Source of the DNA: Leisingera daeponensis DSM 23529
GTDB taxonomy: Bacteria; Pseudomonadota; Alphaproteobacteria; Rhodobacterales; Rhodobacteraceae
Length of the DNA: 64,000 nucleotides
NCBI RefSeq assembly: GCF_000473145.1
Contig: NZ_KI421502.1
Location: 38,218 to 102,217, forward strand
Reading direction: 5' to 3'
The notes below the pieces were generated by a model. The model saw nothing but the letters and a program-made list of their open reading frames with translations. It did no database searches and was not told the origin of the DNA. Positions 37,965-46,961 of this stretch are shown one piece after another. The position numbers and the translations under genes were made by a program. Position 1 is the stretch's first letter. Each line of letters begins with the position of its first letter.

Positions 37965-39386
37965 ATGGACCTGCAAAAATTCTATATCGGCGGCGCCTGG
38001 GTGACGCCGCATTCGACCCGGGAATTCCCGGTGATGAACCCGGCAACGGAGGAGCGGATCGGCACGATCATCCTTGGCGACGAAATGGATGTGGATGCGG
38101 CCGTCGCGGCCGCCAGGGAGGCTTTCGGCAGCTACTCGCGGACCTCGCGGGAGGAGCGGATCGCGCTGCTGGAGAAGCTGCTGGAAATCAGCATGGAGCG
38201 GCGCGAAGTGCTGGCGCAGGCGATGCGGGCCGAAATGGGCGCGCCGATCACGATGGCGCGCGAGGCCCAGGCCGATTCGGGGATCGGGCATCTGGAAGCC
38301 ATCCTGGAGGCGCTGAAAGCACAGGACCTGCGCGAGACGCTGCCCAACGGCGACATCCTGGTGCGCGAGCCGATCGGGGTCTGCGGCCTGATCACGCCCT
38401 GGAACTGGCCGGTGAACCAGATCGCGCTCAAGGTGCTGCCGGCGCTGGCCACGGGCTGCACCTGCGTGCTGAAACCGTCGGAGCATACGCCGGTCTCGGC
38501 CGAGGTGTATGCCCAGATGATCCATGACGCGGGCTTTCCGGCGGGGGTGTTCAATCTGATCCACGGCGACGGCCCGACCGTTGGCGCAGGCCTGTCGCGG
38601 CATCCCGGTATCGACATGATGTCCTTCACCGGTTCGACCCGGGCGGGCATCGCGGTGTCCAAGGACGCAGCCGATACCGTCAAGCGGGTGACGCTGGAAC
38701 TGGGCGGCAAATCCCCGAACCTGGTGTTTGCCGATGCCGACCTGGAGGAGAGGGTCACCGCCTCGGTTCTGGAATGCTTTTACAACACCGGGCAAAGCTG
38801 CGATGCGCCGACCCGGATGCTGGTGGAGCAAAGCTGCTACGATCAGGTGCTGGAAATCGCCACGGCGGCGGCGCAGGGCCAGGCCGTCGGCGACCCGGAA
38901 GAGGAGGGCGATCACATCGGCCCGATGTTCGACCAGATCCAGTTCGACCGGGTGCAAAGCATGATCCAGACCGGCATCGACGAGGGCGCCACCGTGCTGG
39001 CCGGCGGGCTGGGCCGGCCGGACGGGCTGGACGCGGGCTGGTATGTGCGCCCCACCGTCTTTGCCGATGTGACCAATGACATGGCCATCGCCCGGCAGGA
39101 GATCTTCGGCCCGGTGCTGGTGATCATCCCGTTCGAGGACGAGGAGGACGCGATCCGCATCGCCAATGATACCCCTTACGGGCTGGCGGCCTATCTGCAG
39201 ACCGGCGATCCTGACCGCGCCGAGCGGGTGGCCGCCCGGCTGCGCGCGGGCGCTGTGCATATCAACGGCGGCGGCTTCAATTACGGCTCGCCCTTCGGCG
39301 GCTACAAGCAGTCCGGCAATGGCCGCGAAGGCGGGATGATGGGGCTGGAGGATTATCAGGAGGTGAAAACCCTGCATTTCGGATGA
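37965..39386 (+). CDS. NAD(P)+-dependent aldehyde dehydrogenase
   Basis: A 473-residue ALDH with catalytic Cys279 (NTGQSCDAPT), Glu245 (TLELGGKSPN), cofactor segment PWNWPVNQIALK and the C-terminal SGNGREGG. It is monocistronic: the neighbour upstream is divergent and the one downstream convergent. It is only a general family match to the ALDH at 22457. Substrate unknown. Confidence 0.92.
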   Translation: MDLQKFYIGGAWVTPHSTREFPVMNPATEERIGTIILGDEMDVDAAVAAAREAFGSYSRTSREERIALLEKLLEISMERREVLAQAMRAEMGAPITMAREAQADSGIGHLEAILEALKAQDLRETLPNGDILVREPIGVCGLITPWNWPVNQIALKVLPALATGCTCVLKPSEHTPVSAEVYAQMIHDAGFPAGVFNLIHGDGPTVGAGLSRHPGIDMMSFTGSTRAGIAVSKDAADTVKRVTLELGGKSPNLVFADADLEERVTASVLECFYNTGQSCDAPTRMLVEQSCYDQVLEIATAAAQGQAVGDPEEEGDHIGPMFDQIQFDRVQSMIQTGIDEGATVLAGGLGRPDGLDAGWYVRPTVFADVTNDMAIARQEIFGPVLVIIPFEDEEDAIRIANDTPYGLAAYLQTGDPDRAERVAARLRAGAVHINGGGFNYGSPFGGYKQSGNGREGGMMGLEDYQEVKTLHFG

Positions 39387-39432
39387 GACCGCCGCCTAGG
39401 GCTTTCATCTTTCCCGAAATACTCCGGGGAGC

Positions 39433-39452
39433 GCGAGGGGCCGGCCCCTCGC
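39433..39452. terminator. Perfect 20-bp palindrome at a convergent gene junction
   Basis: GCGAGGGGCC/GGCCCCTCGC has no spacer. It follows the aldehyde dehydrogenase stop by 46 bp and is preceded by TTTCCCGAAATACTCCGG, a motif that I recall as common in Rhodobacteraceae intergenic regions. It probably forms the 3' end of one or both converging transcripts. Confidence 0.5.
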
Positions 39453-39503
39453 ACCCTCTCTGTCACGGCACGCCCGCGGCTGCCATGCCGTTCATCGTTC
39501 TTC

Positions 39504-40856
39504 TCAGGGGGCGGGCGCGCCGTAGATCAGACGGCTCAGATCCGAGAACATGCTGCCGCTTCGGGTGAATCCCAGAACCGCATCGCGGATCGCGCTGGCG
39601 CGGGCTGCGCCCAGCACAGGGGCGGCGAATTCCATGAACTTGCGCTCAACGTCCTGTCGGGAAAACGGTGCTTCGGGGCCGCCGCGGGCGTGGACATCGC
39701 CGGACTCGATCACCTGCCCGCTGGTCAGCGTCACCGCCACATCGGCGACCCGGCAGGCCGGGAAACGGACCGAATGGCGCGCGGCCTCCGCGACCGAAAT
39801 CCGCTCGTGGATCGAGGCAACCAGCGGGTCGGAAAGGCCCGCGCCGGAGATATGCTCGACCCCGATCCGGCCATACGCCGCCTGCACCGCCACGGCAAAG
39901 CCCAGCGAGTACTGCGCCTGGCTGGTGGTGACGGGGATGCCGGGGTAGAGGCAGGCGCTTTCGTGGAAGGTGTTGATGCGGATTCTCTCTATCTGCTCAT
40001 GGGTCAGGCCGTGCTCCAGCATCACCTGCCGCAGCGCGTCGATCGGGGCATGGGCCCAGCGGCAGACCGGGTAGGGCTTCACATACTGATGCTCCATCTG
40101 CCAGAAGCTGCCGAGGTCCTGCCAGTGTTCCGCCACCCGGTCTTCCTCGATGGTGATCGCGGGCGCGCCGGTAAAGCCTTTCTCGGCCAGAACCGCCGCC
40201 GACATCCCGGCCATCGCGCCCCAGCCGGAGCCGTCGTGCAGCATCGTGGGGCTGGCGATCTCGCGCATCATCTGGCTGCGGGGGCCGTGGAATTCGGCAA
40301 TTCCCAGCGCCTCGCGCAGCTGGGCGCGGGACAGCCCGCGCATCCGGGCCGCCACCGCCGCCACCCCCAGCGCGTTCCAGGCGCCGGAAGTGTGGTAATC
40401 GCTGACGGTGGCATGCAGCGACAGCGCGGCGCGGCCTGCCAATTCATAGCCCACAGTGGTGATTGCCAGTGCCTCAGGACCGGAGAAGTCCGGCACGGTT
40501 TCCGCCAGCGCGGCGATGGCCGGGATCACCACCACGCCGATGTGGCCCTTGGTCGGAGCATAGCCGTCATGGCCGTCCAGATTGTCGGTGGCGGTGGCGG
40601 CGGCATAGGCGGCGCCTGCGATGCTGACCCGGCGGCCGTCGAACATAAGGCGGGCGCCCAGCCCCTCCTCGCCGCAGCCGTAAAGCGCCACGGCGGTGCC
40701 GCGGGCGATGCGGCCGGCCTCCATCGGGGTGGCGGCGATGGTGATGCCCAGGGTGTCGAGGAACATCAGCGCCGCCGCCTGCCGGGTGGTTTCCGGCAGG
40801 TCAGCGGGGGTGAGGCCAAAGGTGAAATCGGCGGCGCGGTCGAAGGTGGCGGTCAT
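39504..40856 (-). CDS. MmgE/PrpD family protein
   Basis: A 450-residue protein of the MmgE/PrpD superfamily (2-methylcitrate dehydratase, cis-aconitate decarboxylase, iminodisuccinate epimerase relatives). It has the family's N-terminal helical domain with ALMFLDTLGITIAA and the central DGHDGYAPTKGHIGVVVIPA loop. No prpB or prpC is adjacent, so propionate metabolism is not supported; a dehydratase or epimerase role is open. It is divergent from a LysR gene. Confidence 0.87.
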   Translation of the reverse strand: MTATFDRAADFTFGLTPADLPETTRQAAALMFLDTLGITIAATPMEAGRIARGTAVALYGCGEEGLGARLMFDGRRVSIAGAAYAAATATDNLDGHDGYAPTKGHIGVVVIPAIAALAETVPDFSGPEALAITTVGYELAGRAALSLHATVSDYHTSGAWNALGVAAVAARMRGLSRAQLREALGIAEFHGPRSQMMREIASPTMLHDGSGWGAMAGMSAAVLAEKGFTGAPAITIEEDRVAEHWQDLGSFWQMEHQYVKPYPVCRWAHAPIDALRQVMLEHGLTHEQIERIRINTFHESACLYPGIPVTTSQAQYSLGFAVAVQAAYGRIGVEHISGAGLSDPLVASIHERISVAEAARHSVRFPACRVADVAVTLTSGQVIESGDVHARGGPEAPFSRQDVERKFMEFAAPVLGAARASAIRDAVLGFTRSGSMFSDLSRLIYGAPAP

Positions 40857-41065
40857 GGCGGTTCTCTCGCAGGGCGTTTCCCGCGTCAGGCTAGGGGGGC
40901 CAGGGGCCGGTGACCCGCAAATAAACCGGGGTCATAGGCCTGCTATATTTCGTGAAAAGCGCGCAAGACCTCGTTTCCGGGCTGTTCCGGGCCGCTAACC
41001 CTTGGGAATTGCGGCGCATTCCAAAGCATGTGAACATGGCCCCGAAACCGCCAGCGGACCGCCTG

Positions 41066-41953
41066 ATGAAGAATCTCCCCCATCTGACATTCCTGCGCTC
41101 GTTCGAGGCCGCCGCGCGCTACCTCAGCTTCACCTCGGCGGCGGATGAGCTGAACTGCACCCAGTCCGCTGTCTCCAACCATGTGCGCAGCCTGGAGGAG
41201 TTCATCGGCCGGCCGCTGTTCGTGCGCCATCCGCGGTCCCTGTCGCTGACCGACGTGGGGGAGGCCTATCTGCCCTCGGTCCGCCATGCGCTGCAGGAGA
41301 TTGATTCAGCCACGCAACTCCTCATTTCGCAAAGCCACAAGCGGGAGGTGGTGATCTCCTGTCCGGTCAGCCTGGCGGAACGCTGGCTGTTGAAGGTGAT
41401 CGAGGGGTTTTCCGCGGCGCATCCCGGCATCGACCTGACCATTCACAGCACCATCTGGGTGGACGTGGAGACCAACGTTTCGGACATCTCGATCACCATC
41501 AACCACGTGGATGATGTGACGGGACCGGCGGTTAAGCTGTGGGACGAGAAGCTGGCGCTGGTCTGCGCGCCGGATTACCGGGTGGGCGGCGAGGCGCTGA
41601 CCCGGCCCGAACAGCTGGCGCAGGCCAAGCTGATCCACATCCTCGGCCGCCCGGTCTATTGGGAGAGGATCGCCGGGCATTTCGGCCTGACCGGGATCGA
41701 GCAGAAGGGCGGTTTGCAGACCAATTCCTCCAACATGGGGCTGGAGTTTGCGGCCAATGCGCTGGGGTGCGCGGTGCTGCCGAAGTCGCTGGTGCGCCAG
41801 CAGGTGGCCAGCGGGCGTCTGGTGGAGCCGTTCACGTTTGACCTTGACTGCCCCTGGACCTATTTCGCCACCTTCAAGGACAAGGCGGCAACGCCCTCTG
41901 TCAAGCATTTCAAGACCTGGCTGCTGCAGGCTGCGGCGGAGATGGAGCTGTAG
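41066..41953 (+). CDS. LysR-type regulator, GcvA-like
   Basis: A 295-residue LysR protein with N-terminus MKNLPHLTFLRSFEAAARYL, then SFTSAADELNCTQSAVSNHV, the GcvA-like arrangement. An in-frame ATG at 41036 would add ten residues. It is divergent from the MmgE/PrpD gene and is its likely regulator. The intergenic region has no clear T-N11-A palindrome. Confidence 0.88.
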   Translation: MKNLPHLTFLRSFEAAARYLSFTSAADELNCTQSAVSNHVRSLEEFIGRPLFVRHPRSLSLTDVGEAYLPSVRHALQEIDSATQLLISQSHKREVVISCPVSLAERWLLKVIEGFSAAHPGIDLTIHSTIWVDVETNVSDISITINHVDDVTGPAVKLWDEKLALVCAPDYRVGGEALTRPEQLAQAKLIHILGRPVYWERIAGHFGLTGIEQKGGLQTNSSNMGLEFAANALGCAVLPKSLVRQQVASGRLVEPFTFDLDCPWTYFATFKDKAATPSVKHFKTWLLQAAAEMEL

Positions 41954-42001
41954 CGCCTGACTGCCGGGTGCCGAGGACATTGAATTCCGGCGGCGCTTGC
42001 C

Positions 42002-42021
42002 GTATATACGGGTATATATAC
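42002..42021 (+). promoter_or_regulatory. Promoter/operator of the toxin-antitoxin pair
   Basis: GTATATAC-GG-GTATATATAC, two adjacent TA-rich palindromic blocks ending 13 bp before the antitoxin ATG. Antitoxin-toxin complexes normally bind such blocks to autorepress. The TATATA also fits a -10 element. Confidence 0.6.
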
Positions 42022-42034
42022 AAAGGGCCTGCCA

Positions 42035-42259
42035 ATGATTGAGACCAAGATCAGAAAAGTCGGAAACTCCGCTGTCATCACCCTGACGACGGAGATGCTG
42101 ACGATGCTGGACGCCAAGGAAGGCGACACGCTGTTTGTGGTGCGCGGCGATGATGGCAGCCTCAAGGTGATGGCGCATGACCCCTCCGTGGCGGAGGCGC
42201 TGGCGGCGGCTGAGATCGTGATGGATGAGAACCGCGACCTGCTTCAGGCGCTTGCGTGA
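42035..42259 (+). CDS. AbrB/MazE-type antitoxin
   Basis: A 74-residue protein. Residues 1-45 have the swapped-hairpin DNA-binding pattern of AbrB/MazE (IETKIRKVGNSAVITLTTEM, then LDAKEGDTLFVV); the acidic C-terminus should bind and neutralise the toxin. It overlaps the Doc-type gene by 4 bp (GTGA). AbrB-like antitoxins paired with Doc are known. Confidence 0.85.
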   Translation: MIETKIRKVGNSAVITLTTEMLTMLDAKEGDTLFVVRGDDGSLKVMAHDPSVAEALAAAEIVMDENRDLLQALA

Positions 42260-42642
42260 GCACTTATAAATGGGTGCCGCTGGCAGCCGTTACTGTCATT
42301 CACGACCGGCAGATTTCCCGCCACGGCGGTGCAGCGGGGATGCGTGACAGGGCGCTGCTGGAGATGGGCTGCGCGCGGGCGATGAACCTTGCGGCCTATT
42401 CGGATGCAGGCGTGGCGGAGGTTGCCGCGGCCTATGCGTTCGGGATCGCCAAGGCGCACGCATTTGTTGATGGCAACAAGCGCACGGCGTTTGTGACCGC
42501 TATCACCTTTCTGCGCCTCAATGGCTACCAGTTCCGCCCTGACCCGGTGGTGGGCGTGCGGATGATGGAGGACCTTGCCACGGGGGATGTGGACGAGGCC
42601 GCATTTGCGGAGTGGCTGACGGCAGGGATGGTGCCTGTATAG
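42256..42642 (+). CDS. doc: Doc-type toxin (Fic fold, death on curing)
   Basis: A 128-residue Fic/Doc protein starting with GTG at 42256. The active-site motif HAFVDGNKRTA begins at His68 and keeps the catalytic His, Asp, Asn, Lys and Arg. Doc phosphorylates EF-Tu to halt translation in the P1 system. Paired with the antitoxin before it, it should stabilise this replicon by post-segregational killing or act in stress. Repeat element R1 follows the stop. Confidence 0.9.
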   Translation: MSTYKWVPLAAVTVIHDRQISRHGGAAGMRDRALLEMGCARAMNLAAYSDAGVAEVAAAYAFGIAKAHAFVDGNKRTAFVTAITFLRLNGYQFRPDPVVGVRMMEDLATGDVDEAAFAEWLTAGMVPV

Positions 42643-42661
42643 TTTTTGCCAACAGTTTTGA

Positions 42662-42742
42662 CCCGCCCGGCTGAAGGCCGGGCAGCGCCCGACCGCCCCC
42701 ATGGGCGGGCGCTTCGCTTCCGCCCGCGGCCGGGCGCTGTCC
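42662..42742. repeat. Nested palindromic repeat R1
   Basis: Hairpin GCCCGGC/GCCGGGC (42665-42683), then a larger stem AGCGCCCG (42684-42691) with CGGGCGCT (42731-42738) enclosing CCGCCC-CCAT-GGGCGG and CGCTTCGCTTCCGCCCGCGG. The inner 37 bp (42693-42729) are identical in R5. It lies between convergent doc and the flavoenzyme gene. Confidence 0.8.
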
Positions 42743-42798
42743 TTTGCGTATGTATTCGGGCCGCCACCTCAAGCGGCCCGTTTTCTTGTCGCAGTGCC

Positions 42799-45216
42799 TC
42801 AGGCCCGCAGCCGTGAACCCGAAGGATCAAAGGCTGCCGCTTCCAGAATGCGCGCCTTGTGCGGCTTGCCGAGGATGAACACCTCGACCGCATCCCCCGG
42901 CCCCGCAACCGCCGGGTTGGCATACCCCAGCGCCAGCGACTTGCCCGCGGAGTAGCCGTAGGCACCGGAGGTCACCCGCCCGGCCGGTTTGCCTTCGGGC
43001 GTGAAGATGGGTTCACCGCCGGAGGCATCGGCGTCGTTCACAGCGTCGATTTCAAAGGCCGAGAGCACTTCACGCGGGGCGTTGTCCTTGATCTTCAGAT
43101 AGGCGTCCTTGTTAAGGAAATCCTTGTCCAGCTTGATGAGACCGGCGAGGCCAACCTCCTGCGGCCAGTATTCCTGGCTGTATTCGCGGCCCCAGGAGCC
43201 ATAGCCCTTCTCGATCCGCAAGCTTCCCAGCGCCCGGCCGCCGACCGGACCGCCATCGAACTCCGCGGCGGCGGCCAGCAGGGCGGAATACAGCTTGACC
43301 TGGTCCTCTTCGGCACAGTGCAGCTCCCAGCCCAGATCGCCGGTGAAGGAGACACGGATCGCCAGGCACTCCACCCCGGCAACGTCGATGGTGCGCGAGC
43401 GCATGAAGCGGAAGCCTTCGTTCGACAGATCCGCATTGGTCAGCCGCTGCAGCATGTCGCGGGATTTCGGACCGGCCACATTGAAACCGGCAATGCGGTT
43501 GGTGGCGACCTCGAAGGTGGTGCCTTCCGGCAGTTCCACCATGTTGAAGAACCGCTGGTGATAGCGTTCCGCCATGCCAGAGCCGACCATCATGTATTCG
43601 TCATCGGCCACCTTGGTGATGGTGAAATCACCGGCCACGCCGCCGCGCACGGAAATCAGCGGGGTCAGGCAGGAGCGGCCCACCTCAGCGGGCACTTTGT
43701 TGGCGACCAGCTTGTCCAGCCATGCATGGGCGCCCGGACCCTTGATCACGTAGTTGGCGAAGTTCGAGATGTCGATCACGCCAACGTTTTCCCGCAGCAT
43801 GTTCACCTCGCGGCCCACCGGCTCCCACCAGTTCTGGCGGGTGAAGCTGCTGGTTTCCTTGACGCCGGGCGCGTCCGCAAACCACAGCGGATGCTCCCAG
43901 CCGCAGTTGAGGCCAAAGACGCAGCCCATTTCCTTTTGCATCTCATAAGCCGGGCGCACACGGGCCGGGCGGCCGGCGCTGCGTTCCTCGTTCGGGAAAT
44001 GGATGGCAAAGCGGTGGGCGTACTGGTCCTCAACCCGGGCCTTGGTGAATTTCTTGTCGGCCCAGTCGCCAAACCGCGCCAGATCCCAGGCGAACATGTC
44101 GTACTGCGGCTCGCCCTCGATCATCCATTGCGCCGCCAAGAGGCCCAGGCCGCCGGACTGGGAAAAGCCGGGGATGATGCCGGTGCAGCAGAAGTAGTTT
44201 TTCAGCTCCGGCACCGGACCCCAGAGGGCGTTGGAATCCGGCGACCAGATCATCGGGCCGTTGATGACGCGCTTGACGCCTGCGGTTTCGGCACAGGGCA
44301 CGCGTTCTGTTGCGCGGATCACGTTTTCCATGATCCGGTCCAGATCGTCGGGGAACAGTTCATGCGCAAAGTCCAGCGGGGTGCCGTCTTCAGCCCAGAA
44401 GCGCATGTCCTTCTCATAGGCGCCGATCAGGAAGCCGTTGCCCTCCTGCCGGAAATAATACTCGCCGTCGCGGTCGGCGATCGAGGGCAGGCGGCGGCCC
44501 AGATTGGCGACCGCGTCGATGGACACCGTCACGAAATACTGGTGCTCGGTCGGCTGCAAGGGCAGGGTGAGGCCCGCCATCGCCGCGACCTCGCGGCCCC
44601 AGAGGCCGCCTGCGTTGACCACCCACTGAGTGTGAATGTCGCCCTTTTCGGTTTTCACGATCCAGCTGCCATCGGGCTGCTGTTCGGTGCCGGTCACCGG
44701 GCAGAAGCGTTCGACCTGCGCGCCCATGGCGCGGGCACCAGCGGCATAGGCCATGGTCACGCCCGAGGGGTCCACATTGCCGCCGTCGGGTTCAAACATG
44801 ATGCAACGGATGTCATCAAACTGCGCCAGCGGGTGAAGTTCCTTGGCCTGCTCGCGGCTGACCTCATGGAAGTTCAGGCCATAGTATTTCGCCTTGGCCT
44901 CTTGCAGGCGCAGCTGGTGCTCGCGCTCTTCGGTCTTGGCAAGGTACAGGGAGCCGGGCTGGAACACGCCGCAGCCCTGGCCGGTTTCCTTCTCCAGCTC
45001 TTTATACAGGTTCATCGTGTAGTGCTGGATGCGGGTCACGTTGTTGTTGTCGTGCAGCCCGTGGATGTTGGCCGCCGCGTGCCAGGTGGAGCCTGCGGTC
45101 AGCTCATCGCGTTCCAGCAGCACCACGTCTTTCCAGCCGAGTTTCGCCAGGTGGTAGAGGATCGAGCAGCCGACCAGCCCGCCGCCGATGACAACTGCCT
45201 GTGCATGGGTTTTCAT
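42799..45216 (-). CDS. Dimethylglycine/sarcosine dehydrogenase-like FAD enzyme
   Basis: An 805-residue two-part flavoenzyme. Residues 1-380 are a DAO-type FAD domain (AVVIGGGLVGCSILYHLAKL; GSTWHAAANIHG has the His that carries covalent FAD in dimethylglycine dehydrogenase). Residues about 430-800 are a GcvT-like folate domain (GVIDISNFANYVIKG, GDLGWELH). Such enzymes oxidatively demethylate N-methyl amino acids and pass the one-carbon unit to tetrahydrofolate. It is the distal gene of the minus-strand catabolic block. The exact N-methyl substrate is not decided by sequence. Confidence 0.9.
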   Translation of the reverse strand: MKTHAQAVVIGGGLVGCSILYHLAKLGWKDVVLLERDELTAGSTWHAAANIHGLHDNNNVTRIQHYTMNLYKELEKETGQGCGVFQPGSLYLAKTEEREHQLRLQEAKAKYYGLNFHEVSREQAKELHPLAQFDDIRCIMFEPDGGNVDPSGVTMAYAAGARAMGAQVERFCPVTGTEQQPDGSWIVKTEKGDIHTQWVVNAGGLWGREVAAMAGLTLPLQPTEHQYFVTVSIDAVANLGRRLPSIADRDGEYYFRQEGNGFLIGAYEKDMRFWAEDGTPLDFAHELFPDDLDRIMENVIRATERVPCAETAGVKRVINGPMIWSPDSNALWGPVPELKNYFCCTGIIPGFSQSGGLGLLAAQWMIEGEPQYDMFAWDLARFGDWADKKFTKARVEDQYAHRFAIHFPNEERSAGRPARVRPAYEMQKEMGCVFGLNCGWEHPLWFADAPGVKETSSFTRQNWWEPVGREVNMLRENVGVIDISNFANYVIKGPGAHAWLDKLVANKVPAEVGRSCLTPLISVRGGVAGDFTITKVADDEYMMVGSGMAERYHQRFFNMVELPEGTTFEVATNRIAGFNVAGPKSRDMLQRLTNADLSNEGFRFMRSRTIDVAGVECLAIRVSFTGDLGWELHCAEEDQVKLYSALLAAAAEFDGGPVGGRALGSLRIEKGYGSWGREYSQEYWPQEVGLAGLIKLDKDFLNKDAYLKIKDNAPREVLSAFEIDAVNDADASGGEPIFTPEGKPAGRVTSGAYGYSAGKSLALGYANPAVAGPGDAVEVFILGKPHKARILEAAAFDPSGSRLRA

Positions 45217-45390
45217 GCGTTCTTGTTCCCTTGCCTGCGTGCCTGAATCGGCGCGCCCTGCAGGCTGGGGCGGGCCGCTTAAATCCTTCCGGGCGACCCT
45301 AGCCGCCGTGGCAGGGGATGACCCGTGAAGAATTCAGACCCAATGGCCCCGGATTTGTTGGGTCATTGGAGCGATCCCTTCAGATACGGA

Positions 45391-45500
45391 CCGCCCGGCC
45401 GAGAGGCCGGGCAGCGCCTGACCTTCCCGTCAAACCGAAGGTTTGCCTCCGGCAAAACGGGAAGGCGCTTTCGCGCCCACCCAAGGTCAGGCGCCGCCCT
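45391..45500. repeat. Nested palindromic repeat R2
   Basis: Hairpin GCCCGGCC-GAGA-GGCCGGGC is followed by an outer stem GCGCCTGACCTT (45414-45425) / AAGGTCAGGCGC (45483-45494). Inside are CCTTCCCGT/ACGGGAAGG and two small hairpins AAACC/GGTTT and TTTGCC/GGCAAA, a branched structure. 45426-45461 matches R3 at 35 of 36 bases. It lies between the class V PLP gene and the flavoenzyme gene. Confidence 0.8.
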
Positions 45501-45512
45501 CAGCTCTGTTTT

Positions 45513-46766
45513 TCACCCGGTGATCTCTTTCATCACGCCCAGGAATTTCGCCACTTCGCCCACGCTGTTGTAGTGGCACATGGACACGCGCACGCAGCTG
45601 TCCATGCCAAGCGGCGTCAGGATGTTGCCGGAGTAATGGTCCGCCTTGCGCAGATGGGTGCGGATGCCCTGATCGTTCAGGCGTTTGACCACATCCGCCG
45701 AGGGCACGCCTGCGACGGTCAGCGACACCAGCCCTTCGCGCGCCGGGTTGTCCGCACCGCCGAGGATGGTGACGCCCGCCATCTCCGCCAGGCCCGGCAG
45801 GTTGCCGGTGCCAAAGATCATGGCGTCGGTCAGGGTTTTCTCGTGGGCATGGATCGCCTCGCCCGCGGCCACGAATTTTGCGCGCCGGTCCGTGGCACCG
45901 CTGACCTCGCCGCCGAGCCACTCCAGATAATTCGCCACATCCGACAGCGTCGCATAGCTGCCGGTGTCGCGGGTGCCCATTTCCCAGTTGTCCTCCGGCC
46001 CGCCGATCAGCGCATTATGCGGCAGGGCGGTCAGCCGGTCGGAAATCCAGGCGAGGCCATAGCCGTGGCGCGAGAACATCTTGTAAGGCGAGATCACATA
46101 GCCATCCACGCCGTAGGCCGCCAGGTCGATCCGCCCGTGGGCGGCGTGCTGGATGCCGTCGACGATGATCAGGCACTCCGGCGCAACTTCGCGGATGGCG
46201 GCGGCGCAGGCGGCCAGATCGACGCCCATACCAGTGACCGGCGAAGTATGGACGATGGTCGCCACCACGGTATCCGGCGTGACCGCACGGGCATAAGCAT
46301 CCGCCGTGATAGTGCCGGTGGCGCCGTCATGCGGGATCAGCACATGCGTCTGCCGCGCCACCCCGGCCCAGCGGGCGCAGGCGGAGCGGGTGGCTGGATG
46401 CTCCAGCGTCGAGCCCAGCACGGTGCCGCCCTCCGCGGTGCCGAGGCAGGCGTTCATAATCAGGCGGAACAACAGCTCTGTGCCGCTTTCGCCCGCGAAG
46501 AACTGGCCGCCCGGTGCGTTCATCATCACGCGCATGTCGTCCTTGGCCTTGGCGATCACCCGCACCAGCTCGTGGCTGCCGGGATTGTCGCGGCCCTGGT
46601 TGTCGGGGATCGCGGCATAGCGGGCGGAGGTTTCCACCACCGCGTTCAGCGTCAGCGCGCCGCCGGCGTTTTCAAAGAACACCCGCGGCCCCTGCTGGGG
46701 GCATTCGTCCACCTGGGCGAAACGGGCGCGGATCTGGTCAAGGAGGGCGTCAGTGATCTGGGGCAT
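45513..46766 (-). CDS. Class V aminotransferase / cysteine desulfurase-like PLP enzyme
   Basis: A 417-residue fold-type I PLP enzyme. Lys229 in SPYKMFSRHG is the Schiff-base lysine; HTSPVTGMGVDL and IVDGIQHAAHG line the cofactor pocket. ATG 46766 (MPQITDALLDQIRARFAQVD) gives the normal length; the frame stays open to 46913 but crosses repeat R3. It belongs to the same strand and region as the TRAP/racemase/flavoenzyme genes. The reaction (transamination, lysis or epimerisation) cannot be fixed. Confidence 0.88.
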   Translation of the reverse strand: MPQITDALLDQIRARFAQVDECPQQGPRVFFENAGGALTLNAVVETSARYAAIPDNQGRDNPGSHELVRVIAKAKDDMRVMMNAPGGQFFAGESGTELLFRLIMNACLGTAEGGTVLGSTLEHPATRSACARWAGVARQTHVLIPHDGATGTITADAYARAVTPDTVVATIVHTSPVTGMGVDLAACAAAIREVAPECLIIVDGIQHAAHGRIDLAAYGVDGYVISPYKMFSRHGYGLAWISDRLTALPHNALIGGPEDNWEMGTRDTGSYATLSDVANYLEWLGGEVSGATDRRAKFVAAGEAIHAHEKTLTDAMIFGTGNLPGLAEMAGVTILGGADNPAREGLVSLTVAGVPSADVVKRLNDQGIRTHLRKADHYSGNILTPLGMDSCVRVSMCHYNSVGEVAKFLGVMKEITG

Positions 46767-46871
46767 GGCAAGTCCAACAGAAAAGCGTTTGATTTGCCGG
46801 CACAGTAGGGCGGTTGCCGGGCGGGGGCATCCAAAAAATCCGGGGCTAAGGGCGGAAACGTTTGTAAGGAA

Positions 46872-46952
46872 CCGCCCGGCGGAACGCCGGGCAGCGGCTG
46901 TCCGCCCCGTCAAACCAAAGGTTTGCCTCCGGCAAAACGGGCGGGCACTGCC
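46872..46952. repeat. Nested palindromic repeat R3
   Basis: GCCCGGCG-GAA-CGCCGGGC, then GGCAGCG...CCGCCCCGT pairing with ACGGGCGG...CACTGCC, enclosing the same AAACC/GGTTT and TTTGCC/GGCAAA hairpins as R2 (36-bp block 46906-46941 with one difference). It lies between the racemase-like gene and the class V PLP gene. Confidence 0.8.
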
Positions 46953-46961
46953 TTCACTGGG

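Noticed and set aside
39504..40856. Propionate (methylcitrate) pathway from the MmgE/PrpD protein
   Set aside because: No prpB, prpC or prpE neighbours; the superfamily has many other activities.
42665..42738. Repeat elements R1-R5 as a CRISPR array or IS ends
   Set aside because: They are kilobases apart, self-complementary, have no spacers, no flanking target duplications were evident and no transposase gene lies between them.
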